Shown piece after piece: positions 1 through 9,473 of a DNA stretch of 64,000 bases. The stretch spans positions 558,001 to 622,000 of the forward strand of contig BPJV01000003.1 in assembly GCA_026004795.1 (NCBI GenBank). Direction: 5' to 3'. Positions within the stretch are counted from its first letter, which is position 1, and each line of letters begins with the position of its first letter. Both the position numbers and the translations under genes were made by a program. Source of the stretch: Pirellulaceae bacterium. Its GTDB lineage: Bacteria; Planctomycetota; Planctomycetia; Pirellulales; Pirellulaceae. The notes beneath the pieces were generated by a model. That model was not told the DNA's origin and searched no databases. It saw only the letters and a list, made by a program, of their open reading frames with translations.

Positions 1-1
1 C

Positions 2-1453
2 AACCACTTCGAGGATGCCGGCGTACAACTATCATTCCTGGCGGTAGCGGCGATCGGAGCGCTGGTGACGACGCGCGCCGACGCTCCCGCTTGGCTATGG
101 CGACTGCCGGTGCCGAGCGAGCCAACACCCGATCGGTCCTTGCGACGCAGCCTCTGGCGAGGCGCACGTCGCTGGATGACCAGCATGCTGAGGCTGAGCT
201 TTTGGGTGTGGCTGGCCACCTGCCCTTTGGTATGGACGCATTTTCATGTAATTGCCCCTGTAGGGGTGCTGCTGAACATCCTCCTTGCCATCCCCTTGGC
301 CTTGGCCTTGTTAAGCGGACTGTTGACGGCAGCGGTTGGCTGGATCGGTCCGCTGGCGGCAGCGACCGGCATCTGTTGCCACTTCGCGTTGGAAGCAATC
401 ACCTACTTGGTCGCCTGGGGATCCTCTTTGCCAGGAGGTCACTTCTGGTTGCCCAGCCCGCCTGTCGGGTGGACGGTCGCATTTTACGGCTATCTCGTGC
501 TGCACCTCCTCTGGCTGCGCAACCGCTATCGCATGCTGTTGAGCACACTCTTGTTATCCTGGATCGCCATCGGGATGGGATGGACACTTTGGAAGCCTCA
601 CCGCGTGGCGCCGGCACTCGATACCTGGGGCGATGCCGAACAACCGCGTTTGGCTGCCACCTTTCTGGATGTAGGACACGGGCTGTCGGTGATCATCGAA
701 CACCCCCATGGCGAGGTGTGGTTGTATGACGCCGGTCGACTCGGCCCATCGCAGCAGCACTTCCGTACGATTGCTGACGCTTTGTGGGCATTGGGAATCA
801 CACGGATCGATCGCCTGATCCTATCCCACGCCGATTCCGATCACTACAACGCAGTACCGGGATTGATTCCACGCTTTCGCATCGGCGAAGCCGTCAGTAC
901 GCCTCAGTTTTGGAACAGTAACGAAGGAGAAGCACAGAAGTTGAAACAACTTCTCCGGCAATCGACTATCCCTGTGGTAAGCTGGTCGACGGATACGACC
1001 GCCTCGCTCTCATCTGGTGCTACCCAATGGGCGGTTCTCCATCCCCCTGCCGAGTGGCAGGGCGAGAGCGACAATGCGGCCAGCCTCACGCTGTTGATCG
1101 AACATGCCGATCGAAGGCTCCTGTTACCCGGCGATCTCGAAGGTCGTGGCCTGCTCGACCTCGCTCAACTACCGCCGCGGCCCTGCGATATCCTACTCGT
1201 TCCTCACCATGGAAGTTTGAACACCGATCCTCGTCCCTTGATCCAGTGGTGCCGCCCGGAATGGATGATCATCAGTGGTGGGATTCGCGCTGGTCGTCCC
1301 GAAGTAATCGAACACTACCACGGTGCCCGATCCGGGTTGGCCATAACCTTTCTTCACGGAGCCGTCCGCTGCGAAATCGATCATGTGGGAAACCTTTACG
1401 TCGCCCACTGGGTCGATGACGGCTGGATCGATCTCAGTCCCCCAACTCCCTAA
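2..1453 (+). CDS. comEC: ComEC/Rec2-type DNA internalization protein, C-terminal part (5' end outside window) with metallo-beta-lactamase-like domain
   Basis: Frame is open to the window edge and reads NHFEDAGVQLSFLAVAAIGALVTT (ComEC competence-domain signature); downstream TFLDVGHGLSVIIEHP, LSHADSDHYNAVPG and LLVPHHGS are MBL-fold motifs. Confidence 0.88.
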   Translation, partial: NHFEDAGVQLSFLAVAAIGALVTTRADAPAWLWRLPVPSEPTPDRSLRRSLWRGARRWMTSMLRLSFWVWLATCPLVWTHFHVIAPVGVLLNILLAIPLALALLSGLLTAAVGWIGPLAAATGICCHFALEAITYLVAWGSSLPGGHFWLPSPPVGWTVAFYGYLVLHLLWLRNRYRMLLSTLLLSWIAIGMGWTLWKPHRVAPALDTWGDAEQPRLAATFLDVGHGLSVIIEHPHGEVWLYDAGRLGPSQQHFRTIADALWALGITRIDRLILSHADSDHYNAVPGLIPRFRIGEAVSTPQFWNSNEGEAQKLKQLLRQSTIPVVSWSTDTTASLSSGATQWAVLHPPAEWQGESDNAASLTLLIEHADRRLLLPGDLEGRGLLDLAQLPPRPCDILLVPHHGSLNTDPRPLIQWCRPEWMIISGGIRAGRPEVIEHYHGARSGLAITFLHGAVRCEIDHVGNLYVAHWVDDGWIDLSPPTP

Positions 1454-2010
1454 GCCCCCTCGGACAGCAATTGTTCGAGCTGCAACTTGAGCTGTTCTCG
1501 GGCCCGGGATAGTCGACTACGGACCGTGCCGATATTGAGCGAGAGAATTTGCGCAATCTCTTCATAGGAAAGCTCCTCCATCTCCCTCAACACGAGAATC
1601 TCACGATGCTCCGGCGTCAACCGCTCCAGAGCATACCGCACCATGGCCACTCGCTCGTCGCGCAGCAGCGGTTCTTCAGGCGATTCGCCATCATCATGAG
1701 GATCGCTTCCGGTCAATTCGCGGTTTCGATCGATGGAAATTTCCGCCCGGTAGCGGCGACGCTTGCTCAGCGCATTGTTAAACGCGATTCGATACAACCA
1801 GGTATAGAACTGGCTATTCCCCCGAAACGTATGCAGCTTTACATACGCTTGGACAAACGTTTCTTGCACGACATCCTCGGCTTCTTCATGATGGTTCACC
1901 ACGTGCAGCATGGCGGCGAACAAACGGCTATGAAAACGTTCGACCAACTGGCCATAGGAAGCCGTATCGCCGTTGAGCGCCTCGTCGATTAGCTCAGTCT
2001 CGGACTTCAC
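1450..2010 (-). CDS. RNA polymerase sigma factor, sigma-70/ECF family
   Basis: Region 2 (DVVQETFVQAYVKLHTFRGNSQFYTWLYRIAFN) and region 4 (LTPEHREILVLREMEELSYEEIAQILSLNIGTVRSRLSRAREQL). Confidence 0.93.
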   Translation of the reverse strand: MKSETELIDEALNGDTASYGQLVERFHSRLFAAMLHVVNHHEEAEDVVQETFVQAYVKLHTFRGNSQFYTWLYRIAFNNALSKRRRYRAEISIDRNRELTGSDPHDDGESPEEPLLRDERVAMVRYALERLTPEHREILVLREMEELSYEEIAQILSLNIGTVRSRLSRAREQLKLQLEQLLSEGA

Positions 2011-2510
2011 GCGGGCACGCTTACTGCACGATGGAAAAAACGTCGAGGAGTTCCACGAGGCGGCTTCAGGTGAGAAGCGTCTCGGATTCGCGAACCATGA
2101 GGTAACGGAGTGTGCAAACTATTATCCACTCAATCTCGTCGCGCGCACAGAGCTCGACCGCCTCCCCCGCCGAATCGGAGGATCGATGACCAAAGGATCC
2201 GCCTTCGGTGTTGGCCCCCCTGTTCCGCAGAGAAGCCATGGACTGGCCTCGACCAGCCTCCGGTGGCAAATGCGTGGGGAAACCAACCACCTCATGCCTC
2301 GCCCAGGTAGCACTGGAGGGCATGGTGACAGCGATCGGATCGCTACGGCTCCCGAGGGGATAGTGCTTGCATCTTCGGAGTGACCGTGGCAGTTGTCCAA
2401 CCAGCGCGATGCCGTCGCCGCCATCGCTCTACCTTCCGCGAGGTCCTTGAGGAGGATCGAGTTGGTAGGCGAAAGAGGGGTACGCCTGCAGCGGCTAGGC
2501 CAGCGCAAGA

Positions 2511-2546
2511 TTCCGCCTCCATCTGGCGAGCCAAATGGAGGCGGAA
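2511..2546. repeat. Perfect 12-bp inverted repeat (TTCCGCCTCCAT / ATGGAGGCGGAA), hairpin 3' of the lipoprotein 1 gene
   Basis: Read directly; arms 2511-2522 and 2535-2546. Confidence 0.8.
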
Positions 2547-2653
2547 CGATGGTATCACACAGTCTGCGGAACGGCCGCTGCGGAAGGGCAATCCGTACCG
2601 GGCACAATCTTTCACGATTACCCCAGTGTAGCCCCACGCCTGGCAACGGAAGC

Positions 2654-2809
2654 TCAGTTCAAGGCTTCTTCCTCCTCGCTGCTTTCAAACTGCTCCGCAT
2701 CCGAACCGTCAATCGCCGGATCATTGGCATCCCCCTGGGAACCTCCGGGAGAACCACATCCGGCCATGGACAGTGCCAAGACCAAAAGGAGTGACAACAA
2801 CTGCTTCAT
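2654..2809 (-). CDS. Small secreted lipoprotein (about 51 aa) downstream of DUF1559 gene
   Basis: MKQLLSLLLVLALSMAGCGSPGG: signal peptide with lipobox SMAGC; internal Met start preferred over the ORF-track start at 2845; paralogous to 5076-5207. Confidence 0.75.
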   Translation of the reverse strand: MKQLLSLLLVLALSMAGCGSPGGSQGDANDPAIDGSDAEQFESSEEEEALN

Positions 2810-2875
2810 TAGATCAAACTCCCAACAAGATGCGTGGTGGTACAAGCGTAGTATTCAACTTAGCGATGCGTTCTT

Positions 2876-3976
2876 TCACCATTCGCCTAATGTTTCCGCT
2901 CCGTTGATCGAGCCAGCACCCATCCATACCAACTGATCAATGTTTTCCGATACGAACTTAACCGAGCCATCACACAAGACTGCCTGCACACCACCGGTGT
3001 GGTAACTGCTGGGCTCCTTGATACTGAGATCCGTCACGGAATTGTCGTTATCACAAGCTGGTCCGGCATTGGGACCGACTAACGTGGTGTGGTAGGGTCC
3101 CCAAAAAACACGACCGGCAGCCCAAAACCGTCCTTGCTCATCGCTGGCACCATTCCAGCCTTGCCCCTGATCATACATATTGAGGCAATTCTGATAGTAC
3201 GTCTTGATTTGGTCGGCATGCCCTTGAATGGCTCGCCAAATCCTCCCCTGACTGTTGCCTGAACGCTGCAACCGTTGACCGGTTACCACTCGATAGCTGG
3301 GATCCCGAGGAAGCTGACCAGCGATCCACTGGCCTTTGTTCAGTCCAATCCGCAATTCGGACATGGCAATCGAATTGCTTGTTCCATCGGTGATGTCCCT
3401 AATGGCTGTCCACACACTCAACGTAGCCAAACCCGGCTTAATCGCTCCCACCGACCAATGCGAAGCGGGCCCCGCACTAAATCCATAGGAGGTAGGTGAC
3501 ATGTTTGTCGTGTACCGCGCACCAGCACCAGGGTCACTGGGACAGACATAGCTCGAAATCCGCGCTCGGGCTACCACCGAATTGTTTACGGTTCCGGCGA
3601 CATCTCGGTCCCATCGGTAATCGAAGTTCGCTTGATTGTAGAGGTTTGCCTGTTCCATGTAGGGCAGGAGCATCGCCAAGCCGCTCCAAGCCAACCATGC
3701 CTGGTTGTATCGACCGCCCACATCCTCCGTAACCCGCGCCCCAGGATTGGCCGGAAACTTCTTGTGAGCCGACTCGTAGTTATGCAGAGCCAAGCCCAAC
3801 TGTTTCAAATTGTTCGAACACTGCATCCTCCTGGCCGCCTCGCGGGCCGCCTGCACTGCCGGCAACAGCAACCCCACCAGGATGCCAATAATGGCGATCA
3901 CCACCAACAGTTCGACGAGCGTAAAACCGCTTCGCGCTGTGGCCACACGATTGCAACAAGAGTTCTTCGAAGTCAT
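2876..3976 (-). CDS. DUF1559 domain-containing protein with type IV pilin-like N-terminal methylation motif (copy 1)
   Basis: GFTLVELLVVIAIIGILVGLLLPAVQAAREAARRMQCSNNLKQLGLALHNYES; C-terminal VLCDGSVKFVSENI. Confidence 0.95.
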   Translation of the reverse strand: MTSKNSCCNRVATARSGFTLVELLVVIAIIGILVGLLLPAVQAAREAARRMQCSNNLKQLGLALHNYESAHKKFPANPGARVTEDVGGRYNQAWLAWSGLAMLLPYMEQANLYNQANFDYRWDRDVAGTVNNSVVARARISSYVCPSDPGAGARYTTNMSPTSYGFSAGPASHWSVGAIKPGLATLSVWTAIRDITDGTSNSIAMSELRIGLNKGQWIAGQLPRDPSYRVVTGQRLQRSGNSQGRIWRAIQGHADQIKTYYQNCLNMYDQGQGWNGASDEQGRFWAAGRVFWGPYHTTLVGPNAGPACDNDNSVTDLSIKEPSSYHTGGVQAVLCDGSVKFVSENIDQLVWMGAGSINGAETLGEW

Positions 3977-4945
3977 CGCAAACTACTCCTTAACGAAAAA
4001 GATGATGGCTTGAGGTGCCCACCAGACGAGAAAGCAAAAAAGCAGGCACCCGAACAGTGTCACCTTAACAGATATTCAGCCACGCCGCAACCAAATTGTC
4101 GCCTTCACCCCCCTTCTGTTGGAACTAAGGTTGCCCGCGATCACTTTACAGCTCCAAGATGCACAACTGTCGCGGCCTGACCGTTGGCGATCAGAACACA
4201 ACAGGCAACACGTTCCTTCGACCGACAGGGGGGAGTCCACCTGCTATCAGCATGGGCTGAAACAAGTCTGTCGGGCCAAACGAAGGCCATTACTCTGCAG
4301 GGCAACTGGACGTGCCGAGTGTTTCCAGCCGAGGCCGCCGGCACGGTGAAGAAGAGAGAGAACGAAGAAGACTTTCTGCAGAATCTGCGCTGGGAGGAGG
4401 GGGCGCTCGCTCCAACGTCTATCATTCGCTGAGTTAGAGGCGACGCAACGCTGTTCCCACCGCACATGCCGGTGAGAACAGATGACTGCATGGTAAACGC
4501 GTCGACTTGGATTGCGTCCACCGAGTGTTGACTGCTCGCTCCATTCCCGCGAAAGCTCGACGGTGCAGGCGGCAGGACGTTAGGCGATCGTGCGCCCCGC
4601 CTTCAACTCATCCACCCTATAAAACCGTGTCCGCAAAGGGAGCTCCTAAGCCTTCACCCTTGCCTGATGCGAGGTCGCACGGACACCACACGCGTGAACA
4701 CGGCCAGGATGTTGCATGCCGGTCCTCTCCGAGATGGTAGCCCGCTGCGAAATTCAGGAGAACGTGGCCAAGTAGGGGCTGCCACGATGTGAATCGGGAG
4801 ACGGGTGAGCTCTGTCAACGCCTCCACCCATCCGTGCCAAGCCAATCCTCCGCTGCGCGCTAACCGCAAAACACTCGCCAACAACCTTACCGCAGGGAAG
4901 TGGGATGAAAATAGTACGGCAAAGCCGCCCGCAACTTAAACAACA

Positions 4946-4975
4946 ACTCCGACGCAGGTAACCCCGCGTCGGAGT
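4946..4975 (-). terminator. Candidate Rho-independent terminator of the second DUF1559-lipoprotein cassette
   Basis: Perfect 10-bp stem ACTCCGACGC/GCGTCGGAGT; on the minus strand followed by TGTTGTTTAAG (T-rich), about 100 nt after the lipoprotein 2 stop. Confidence 0.5.
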
Positions 4976-5075
4976 GTGCGAATTGAAGGGGTGTTGGTCG
5001 GCGACGGTCGCGTCAAGCGGGCGAGATCCGCCATCCCAGCGTGAGAACAAGACAGCATCAGCGACCGAACGCTAC

Positions 5076-5207
5076 CTACTCCTGCTGGGCAGCATCCGAA
5101 CCGCTGACTGCAGGATCATTGCTATCCCCCTGCTGCCCCCCAGGAGATCCACAGCCAACCAGGAACAGGGCCATCAGGCACATCATCGTGACAACTAGCT
5201 TCTGCAC
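5076..5207 (-). CDS. Small secreted lipoprotein, 43 aa, GTG start (copy 2; absent from ORF track)
   Basis: Minus strand AGGAGGATTAAGTG (SD plus GTG), then VQKLVVTMMCLMALFLVGCGSPGGQQGDSNDPAVSGSDAAQQE*; shares GCGSPGG.QGD.NDPA..GSDA with copy 1. Confidence 0.7.
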   Translation of the reverse strand: MQKLVVTMMCLMALFLVGCGSPGGQQGDSNDPAVSGSDAAQQE

Positions 5208-5296
5208 TTAATCCTCCTCTGCTGTTTAGGTAATGCACCTTCTACGGATGTCGATGCTCTCGACGGCCAGCAATTCGATCGCTAGCGGTCGATCGA

Positions 5297-6391
5297 CTAC
5301 CATTCGTCGCTTACCGTTTCACCGCCGTTGATCGACCCGACCGACATCCAGACAAGTTGATCGATGTTTTCGGATATGAACTTGACCGAACCATCGCACA
5401 GAACCGATTGCACACCACCGGTGTGATAACTGCTCGGCTCCTTGATATCGATGTCCGTTACCGATGCGTCACGGTCGCACGACGGTCCGGCATTGGGACC
5501 GATCAACGTCGTATGGTAGGGCCCCCAATAGACGCGTCCGGCTGCCCAGAATCGCCCTTGCTCATCGCTGGCGCCATCCCAGCCACTCCCCGCGTCGTAC
5601 ATCGACAAGCAGTTGTCATAATAAGCGCGGATCTGTGTTGCCTGGGCTGCTACCGCCTGCCAGATGCGTCCCTGAGCATTGGCGGCTTTCTCCAAGGGCG
5701 TACCGGTGACAACACGGTACGAGGGATCGCGGGGAAGCTGACCAGGCACCCACTGCCCTTGGTTCAATCCAATGCGCAATTCGGACATGGCGATCGAATT
5801 GCTGGTACCGTCGGTGATGTCGCGGATGGCAGTCCACACACTTAGTGTCGACAGGCCGGGCTTGATCGCCCCCACACTCCAACTGGAACTTGGTCCCGCA
5901 CTCATGGCGTACGAAACCGGTGCCATATCGGCCGTGTAATTCGCATTTGCCCCTCGGTCACTTGGACAAACGTAACTGGGTATCCGCGTGCGAGCCACCA
6001 CGGAGTTATTCACCGTTCCACCGTTGTTGTTCGCCCAACTGTAGCTGAAGTTCGCCTGATTGTAGAGGTTTCCCTGCTCCATGTAGGGCAACAGCATCGC
6101 TAGACCGCTCCACGCCAACCACGACTGGTTGTACCGGCCACCAACATTCTCCGTGACACCAGGACCAGGGTTAGCAGGAAACTTCTTGTGCGCCGATTCG
6201 TAATTGTGCAGCGCCAACCCCAGCTGCTTCAGATTGTTCGAACACTGCATCCGTCGTGCAGCTTCCCGCGCCGCTTGTACGGCGGGCAACAACAATCCCA
6301 CCAAAATCCCGATGATGGCGATCACCACCAACAGCTCAACTAACGTGAACCCACCCGATTTGCGGTTCACTCGATTCGCCCCGATGCGCAT
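5297..6391 (-). CDS. DUF1559 domain-containing protein (copy 2)
   Basis: MRIGANRVNRKSGGFTLVELLVVIAIIGILVGLLLPAVQAAREAARRMQCSNNLKQLGLALHNYESAHKKFPANPG, near-identical to copy 1 over long stretches; start chosen at the Met preceding the prepilin motif. Confidence 0.93.
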   Translation of the reverse strand: MRIGANRVNRKSGGFTLVELLVVIAIIGILVGLLLPAVQAAREAARRMQCSNNLKQLGLALHNYESAHKKFPANPGPGVTENVGGRYNQSWLAWSGLAMLLPYMEQGNLYNQANFSYSWANNNGGTVNNSVVARTRIPSYVCPSDRGANANYTADMAPVSYAMSAGPSSSWSVGAIKPGLSTLSVWTAIRDITDGTSNSIAMSELRIGLNQGQWVPGQLPRDPSYRVVTGTPLEKAANAQGRIWQAVAAQATQIRAYYDNCLSMYDAGSGWDGASDEQGRFWAAGRVYWGPYHTTLIGPNAGPSCDRDASVTDIDIKEPSSYHTGGVQSVLCDGSVKFISENIDQLVWMSVGSINGGETVSDEW

Positions 6392-7127
6392 GGAACTCTC
6401 CCTAAAGTGAATGCGACCCGAACAGACACAGCTCAAGCTAAGAATGCCCACCGGCATTAGCTCATGACGAAAAGACTCAAGAGCATGCTGCCACACTCTT
6501 ACCTACCAACTCGCCCCAAGACCGCAGGCGCTTCTCACGGCCACAGCACGAGTTGATGGATCGAAAGAGTTAACACCTCACGTGGCAAAAAGTTTCTGGA
6601 GGGCAGTTCATTTAATATTAACTTCTGAACGTAGATTAACAAGATCCAGAAAACTGCATTTATTGCGGGATCTACCTACACCAGTCGTAATAAAACACTC
6701 GACAACCCATCTCAGAAAAAACTCTCCCCGCGGGCACTCCATCCTCCCCAAAAGGAGCCCTTCCGTTCTATGGACCACGAGCTCAGCGAGACGATCTCCA
6801 GTCGTTCGCGGAGCGTCACCGCACACCGGCTCAGCGCACCAACTCCTCCCCAGGACGCCACCGGCGTGAGCGAGCATTCCTAGACGCCCTTTGGAAAGGC
6901 TGGTCGAGGACGAGACGGTCAGGAAGTCGTTCGACATTCGGCGTCGATCAACGGCCGTACCACGCGAACGGCCCCTCGCCGCACGGGCAGCTATGGGACG
7001 ATGCCTATTGCGGTTGAAGCAAAAACGCTGGCCTTCCAACAGTCTGCACCAAGCCCCCTGACGCTAACGCAATGTGCCAGCCTCTTTGACCTTTTTGCCC
7101 CGCCGCCTGAAGAAAAACGCCGCGACA

Positions 7128-9473
7128 TTACATTTGAGACAGGTAGAAATCGGCCAGGTCACGAAAAGGAGTAAACGGATCCCGGGCTAGACATTCCCGA
7201 AAAAAATTTCGGGATTCAGCAAGATCCCCAGATTCAATCGCCAGTTGCCCACAATAAAAAAGGAATTCGGCAACTAGGGCCGCAGGCATATCCCCATCCG
7301 CGGTCAGCTCCGCCGCAATTTTCCGACTCAGGTTGGCCGCATCATTCGGATTGGCTCCCATCAAAACACGAAAAAACCGCCAGCTTGGGGTGGGTTCTTG
7401 CTGATCGATAGCCTGCTGAGCACCCGTGAGGTCTCCGTTGATGATCAGGCGAACGGTATCCTGTTCGCCGCGTGAGGTTTCAGCAGCCGACTGAAGCTCT
7501 AACACCTGACCGGCAGCCTGAGCAAGCGCCATCTGCGCGCGGTCAAGACGATCCTTGGTTGAGGGAAGCAACGGTTCTTGCATTAACTCTTGGGTCAACC
7601 GCCCGGCACGGATCGAGTCCAGAATAGAAACGTGTCCCGAATAGCGCAACGTTCGGTGTGCCAATTCGAAGTAGGCGAGCGTTCGGGCTACTTGAACCTC
7701 ACGTGAAGAAGTATCGGGCAGTAGACGCAGCGCCGCCAGTGGCATCCGCATCGCTGTCAACACGTTGGCCACACGAACGGTATCCTGCGGTGCCCCCAAG
7801 GCCAAACTTCCCTCGAAATCGAGTTCTGCGGCGGATCGAGGAATCTCCAGAAAACTGAACAAAGACATGCAACGCAAGGCTTGGGCTACCGCCCGTGGAT
7901 CCGACGCAGTACCAAACAGAACCTCTTCGGCGTCGACCCCTACGATCTTCCAGTTGGAATCCAAGGTAACTTGCCGTATGGCCTGCTCGTCTTGGGCATC
8001 AAGCGCAATGAGAGACGGTTGCCAACGTTCGAAAACTGCCCCGTAGCCTCCCCAAGAGCCGTCGTGACGCAGATAGGCTTCGCGTTTCCACTCCTTCCAG
8101 TCCTGACTGACCGCCGCAAGTTGATCATACCACGGCGCATATGCCTCCCATCGGTCATTGACCAGTAAAGGAAAATGAGCAAGGAGTTCAGGAACCTGCC
8201 ACCGCGGCGTGTGGTCGAGATTTAAAAGCATCACCGGGCCGGGAGTGGCACTGAGCACTGGAGTAACGCGACGTTGGATCAGGTCAGCGGAAAGAACGGT
8301 CGTGCTATTCGTCACCACTTGATACAGCAGGCCCCCCAGGCCAATGCCTGCCCAAAGACTGCCTTGGTTTAGCCGGGGAAGAAGCGTCCTACCTGCCTCT
8401 CGATTACCATTCGCACCGTAGCGTCTGCCGTGGGCACCAGCAGCTAGAATCGCCCCCAGCCAACTGTAGTAACAACAGCCTACCACCAAGAGCGTGGCCA
8501 TCGACAGGACACCTGCATCCCATAGACGAGGAGGGTTATCCCGAAACAACCGCATCCACTGCCCCATGATGAACAGGAGCAAGATGCCATGCCACGCAGT
8601 GATCTGCCGCGTCTCCAGGTCCCACAATGCTGCAAGCGAAGGGAATAGTGAAGGAGGCGGTGACACCCACATCCAGCTCCACGGGCGCAGCAGCGTGGCC
8701 CCCATCCCCGGCACCAACAGCATCACCACGGCGATCGTGGCTACCCATGCCAACGCCCCAAAGGTCCGCTGGCCACGCAACGGGGAAGGCCCCGGTTTAT
8801 CGATCCGCCAAGTCAACAGCGCCAGCCCTAAGACGGCTAGAACCAACCCGTATTCAATGGTCACTGCGGCAGCCAATACCGATACTGCGACACACGCGGG
8901 CAGCATGAATCTGTGCAAGCCTGTCACCACAGGCTCTCCCTTCCCTTCCGATTGGCGAGGCAACTCCCCCCCTTTTTCCATAGCGTTCCCAATCTCGATG
9001 GCCAACCATAGCACTGCACCACCGAGTAACGCGCCCCGAGTGTTGAAATGGCTGAGCGTCCAAATGTAGGCGAAAACCACGGCTGGATGCATCCGCGTGG
9101 AAAGCCGACAAGCAATCCAGCCGTAAAGGAGGGCGGCCACGATAGCGAATTGCCAATAATGCCAATGGGTGGAATCAGCAACGAAGGGAAGCCATGCCAG
9201 TGGAGGGCTGTAGATATGGCCAGCCTCCAACACACTGCTATCGCGCACCGGCCAAACGGCGATCCGATCAGCAATCCAGAAGAGATTGGCGGATAACAAG
9301 CCACACAGCGACGCTACCCACCACCAGACAAATTCTCCCCACCGTGACTGCGGGGCGATCATCGAACTCCACCAACCGTGCCCATCGCCACTGGAGTGCT
9401 TGCTCGGTTGCTCCAGCGGGGATCGCTGCTTGGCGGAGCACTTTCGCGAAAGCCTTGACGACGATTTTCTCAT
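7128..9473 (-). CDS. Large multi-TM membrane protein with soluble, TPR-like C-terminal region; function unknown
   Basis: 781 aa ORF with many hydrophobic segments in the N-terminal half and helical repeats in the C-terminal half; start overlaps the upstream cytochrome stop (ATGA). Confidence 0.75.
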   Translation of the reverse strand: MRKSSSRLSRKCSAKQRSPLEQPSKHSSGDGHGWWSSMIAPQSRWGEFVWWWVASLCGLLSANLFWIADRIAVWPVRDSSVLEAGHIYSPPLAWLPFVADSTHWHYWQFAIVAALLYGWIACRLSTRMHPAVVFAYIWTLSHFNTRGALLGGAVLWLAIEIGNAMEKGGELPRQSEGKGEPVVTGLHRFMLPACVAVSVLAAAVTIEYGLVLAVLGLALLTWRIDKPGPSPLRGQRTFGALAWVATIAVVMLLVPGMGATLLRPWSWMWVSPPPSLFPSLAALWDLETRQITAWHGILLLFIMGQWMRLFRDNPPRLWDAGVLSMATLLVVGCCYYSWLGAILAAGAHGRRYGANGNREAGRTLLPRLNQGSLWAGIGLGGLLYQVVTNSTTVLSADLIQRRVTPVLSATPGPVMLLNLDHTPRWQVPELLAHFPLLVNDRWEAYAPWYDQLAAVSQDWKEWKREAYLRHDGSWGGYGAVFERWQPSLIALDAQDEQAIRQVTLDSNWKIVGVDAEEVLFGTASDPRAVAQALRCMSLFSFLEIPRSAAELDFEGSLALGAPQDTVRVANVLTAMRMPLAALRLLPDTSSREVQVARTLAYFELAHRTLRYSGHVSILDSIRAGRLTQELMQEPLLPSTKDRLDRAQMALAQAAGQVLELQSAAETSRGEQDTVRLIINGDLTGAQQAIDQQEPTPSWRFFRVLMGANPNDAANLSRKIAAELTADGDMPAALVAEFLFYCGQLAIESGDLAESRNFFRECLARDPFTPFRDLADFYLSQM

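Noticed and set aside
2122-2646. 174-aa minus-strand ORF downstream of lipoprotein 1
   Set aside because: Arg/Pro-rich composition, spans the hairpin, overlaps other open frames; no supporting motif.
6608-7039. 143-aa minus-strand ORF in the 6.5-7.1 kb gap
   Set aside because: Composition atypical and no recognisable features; left as non-coding.
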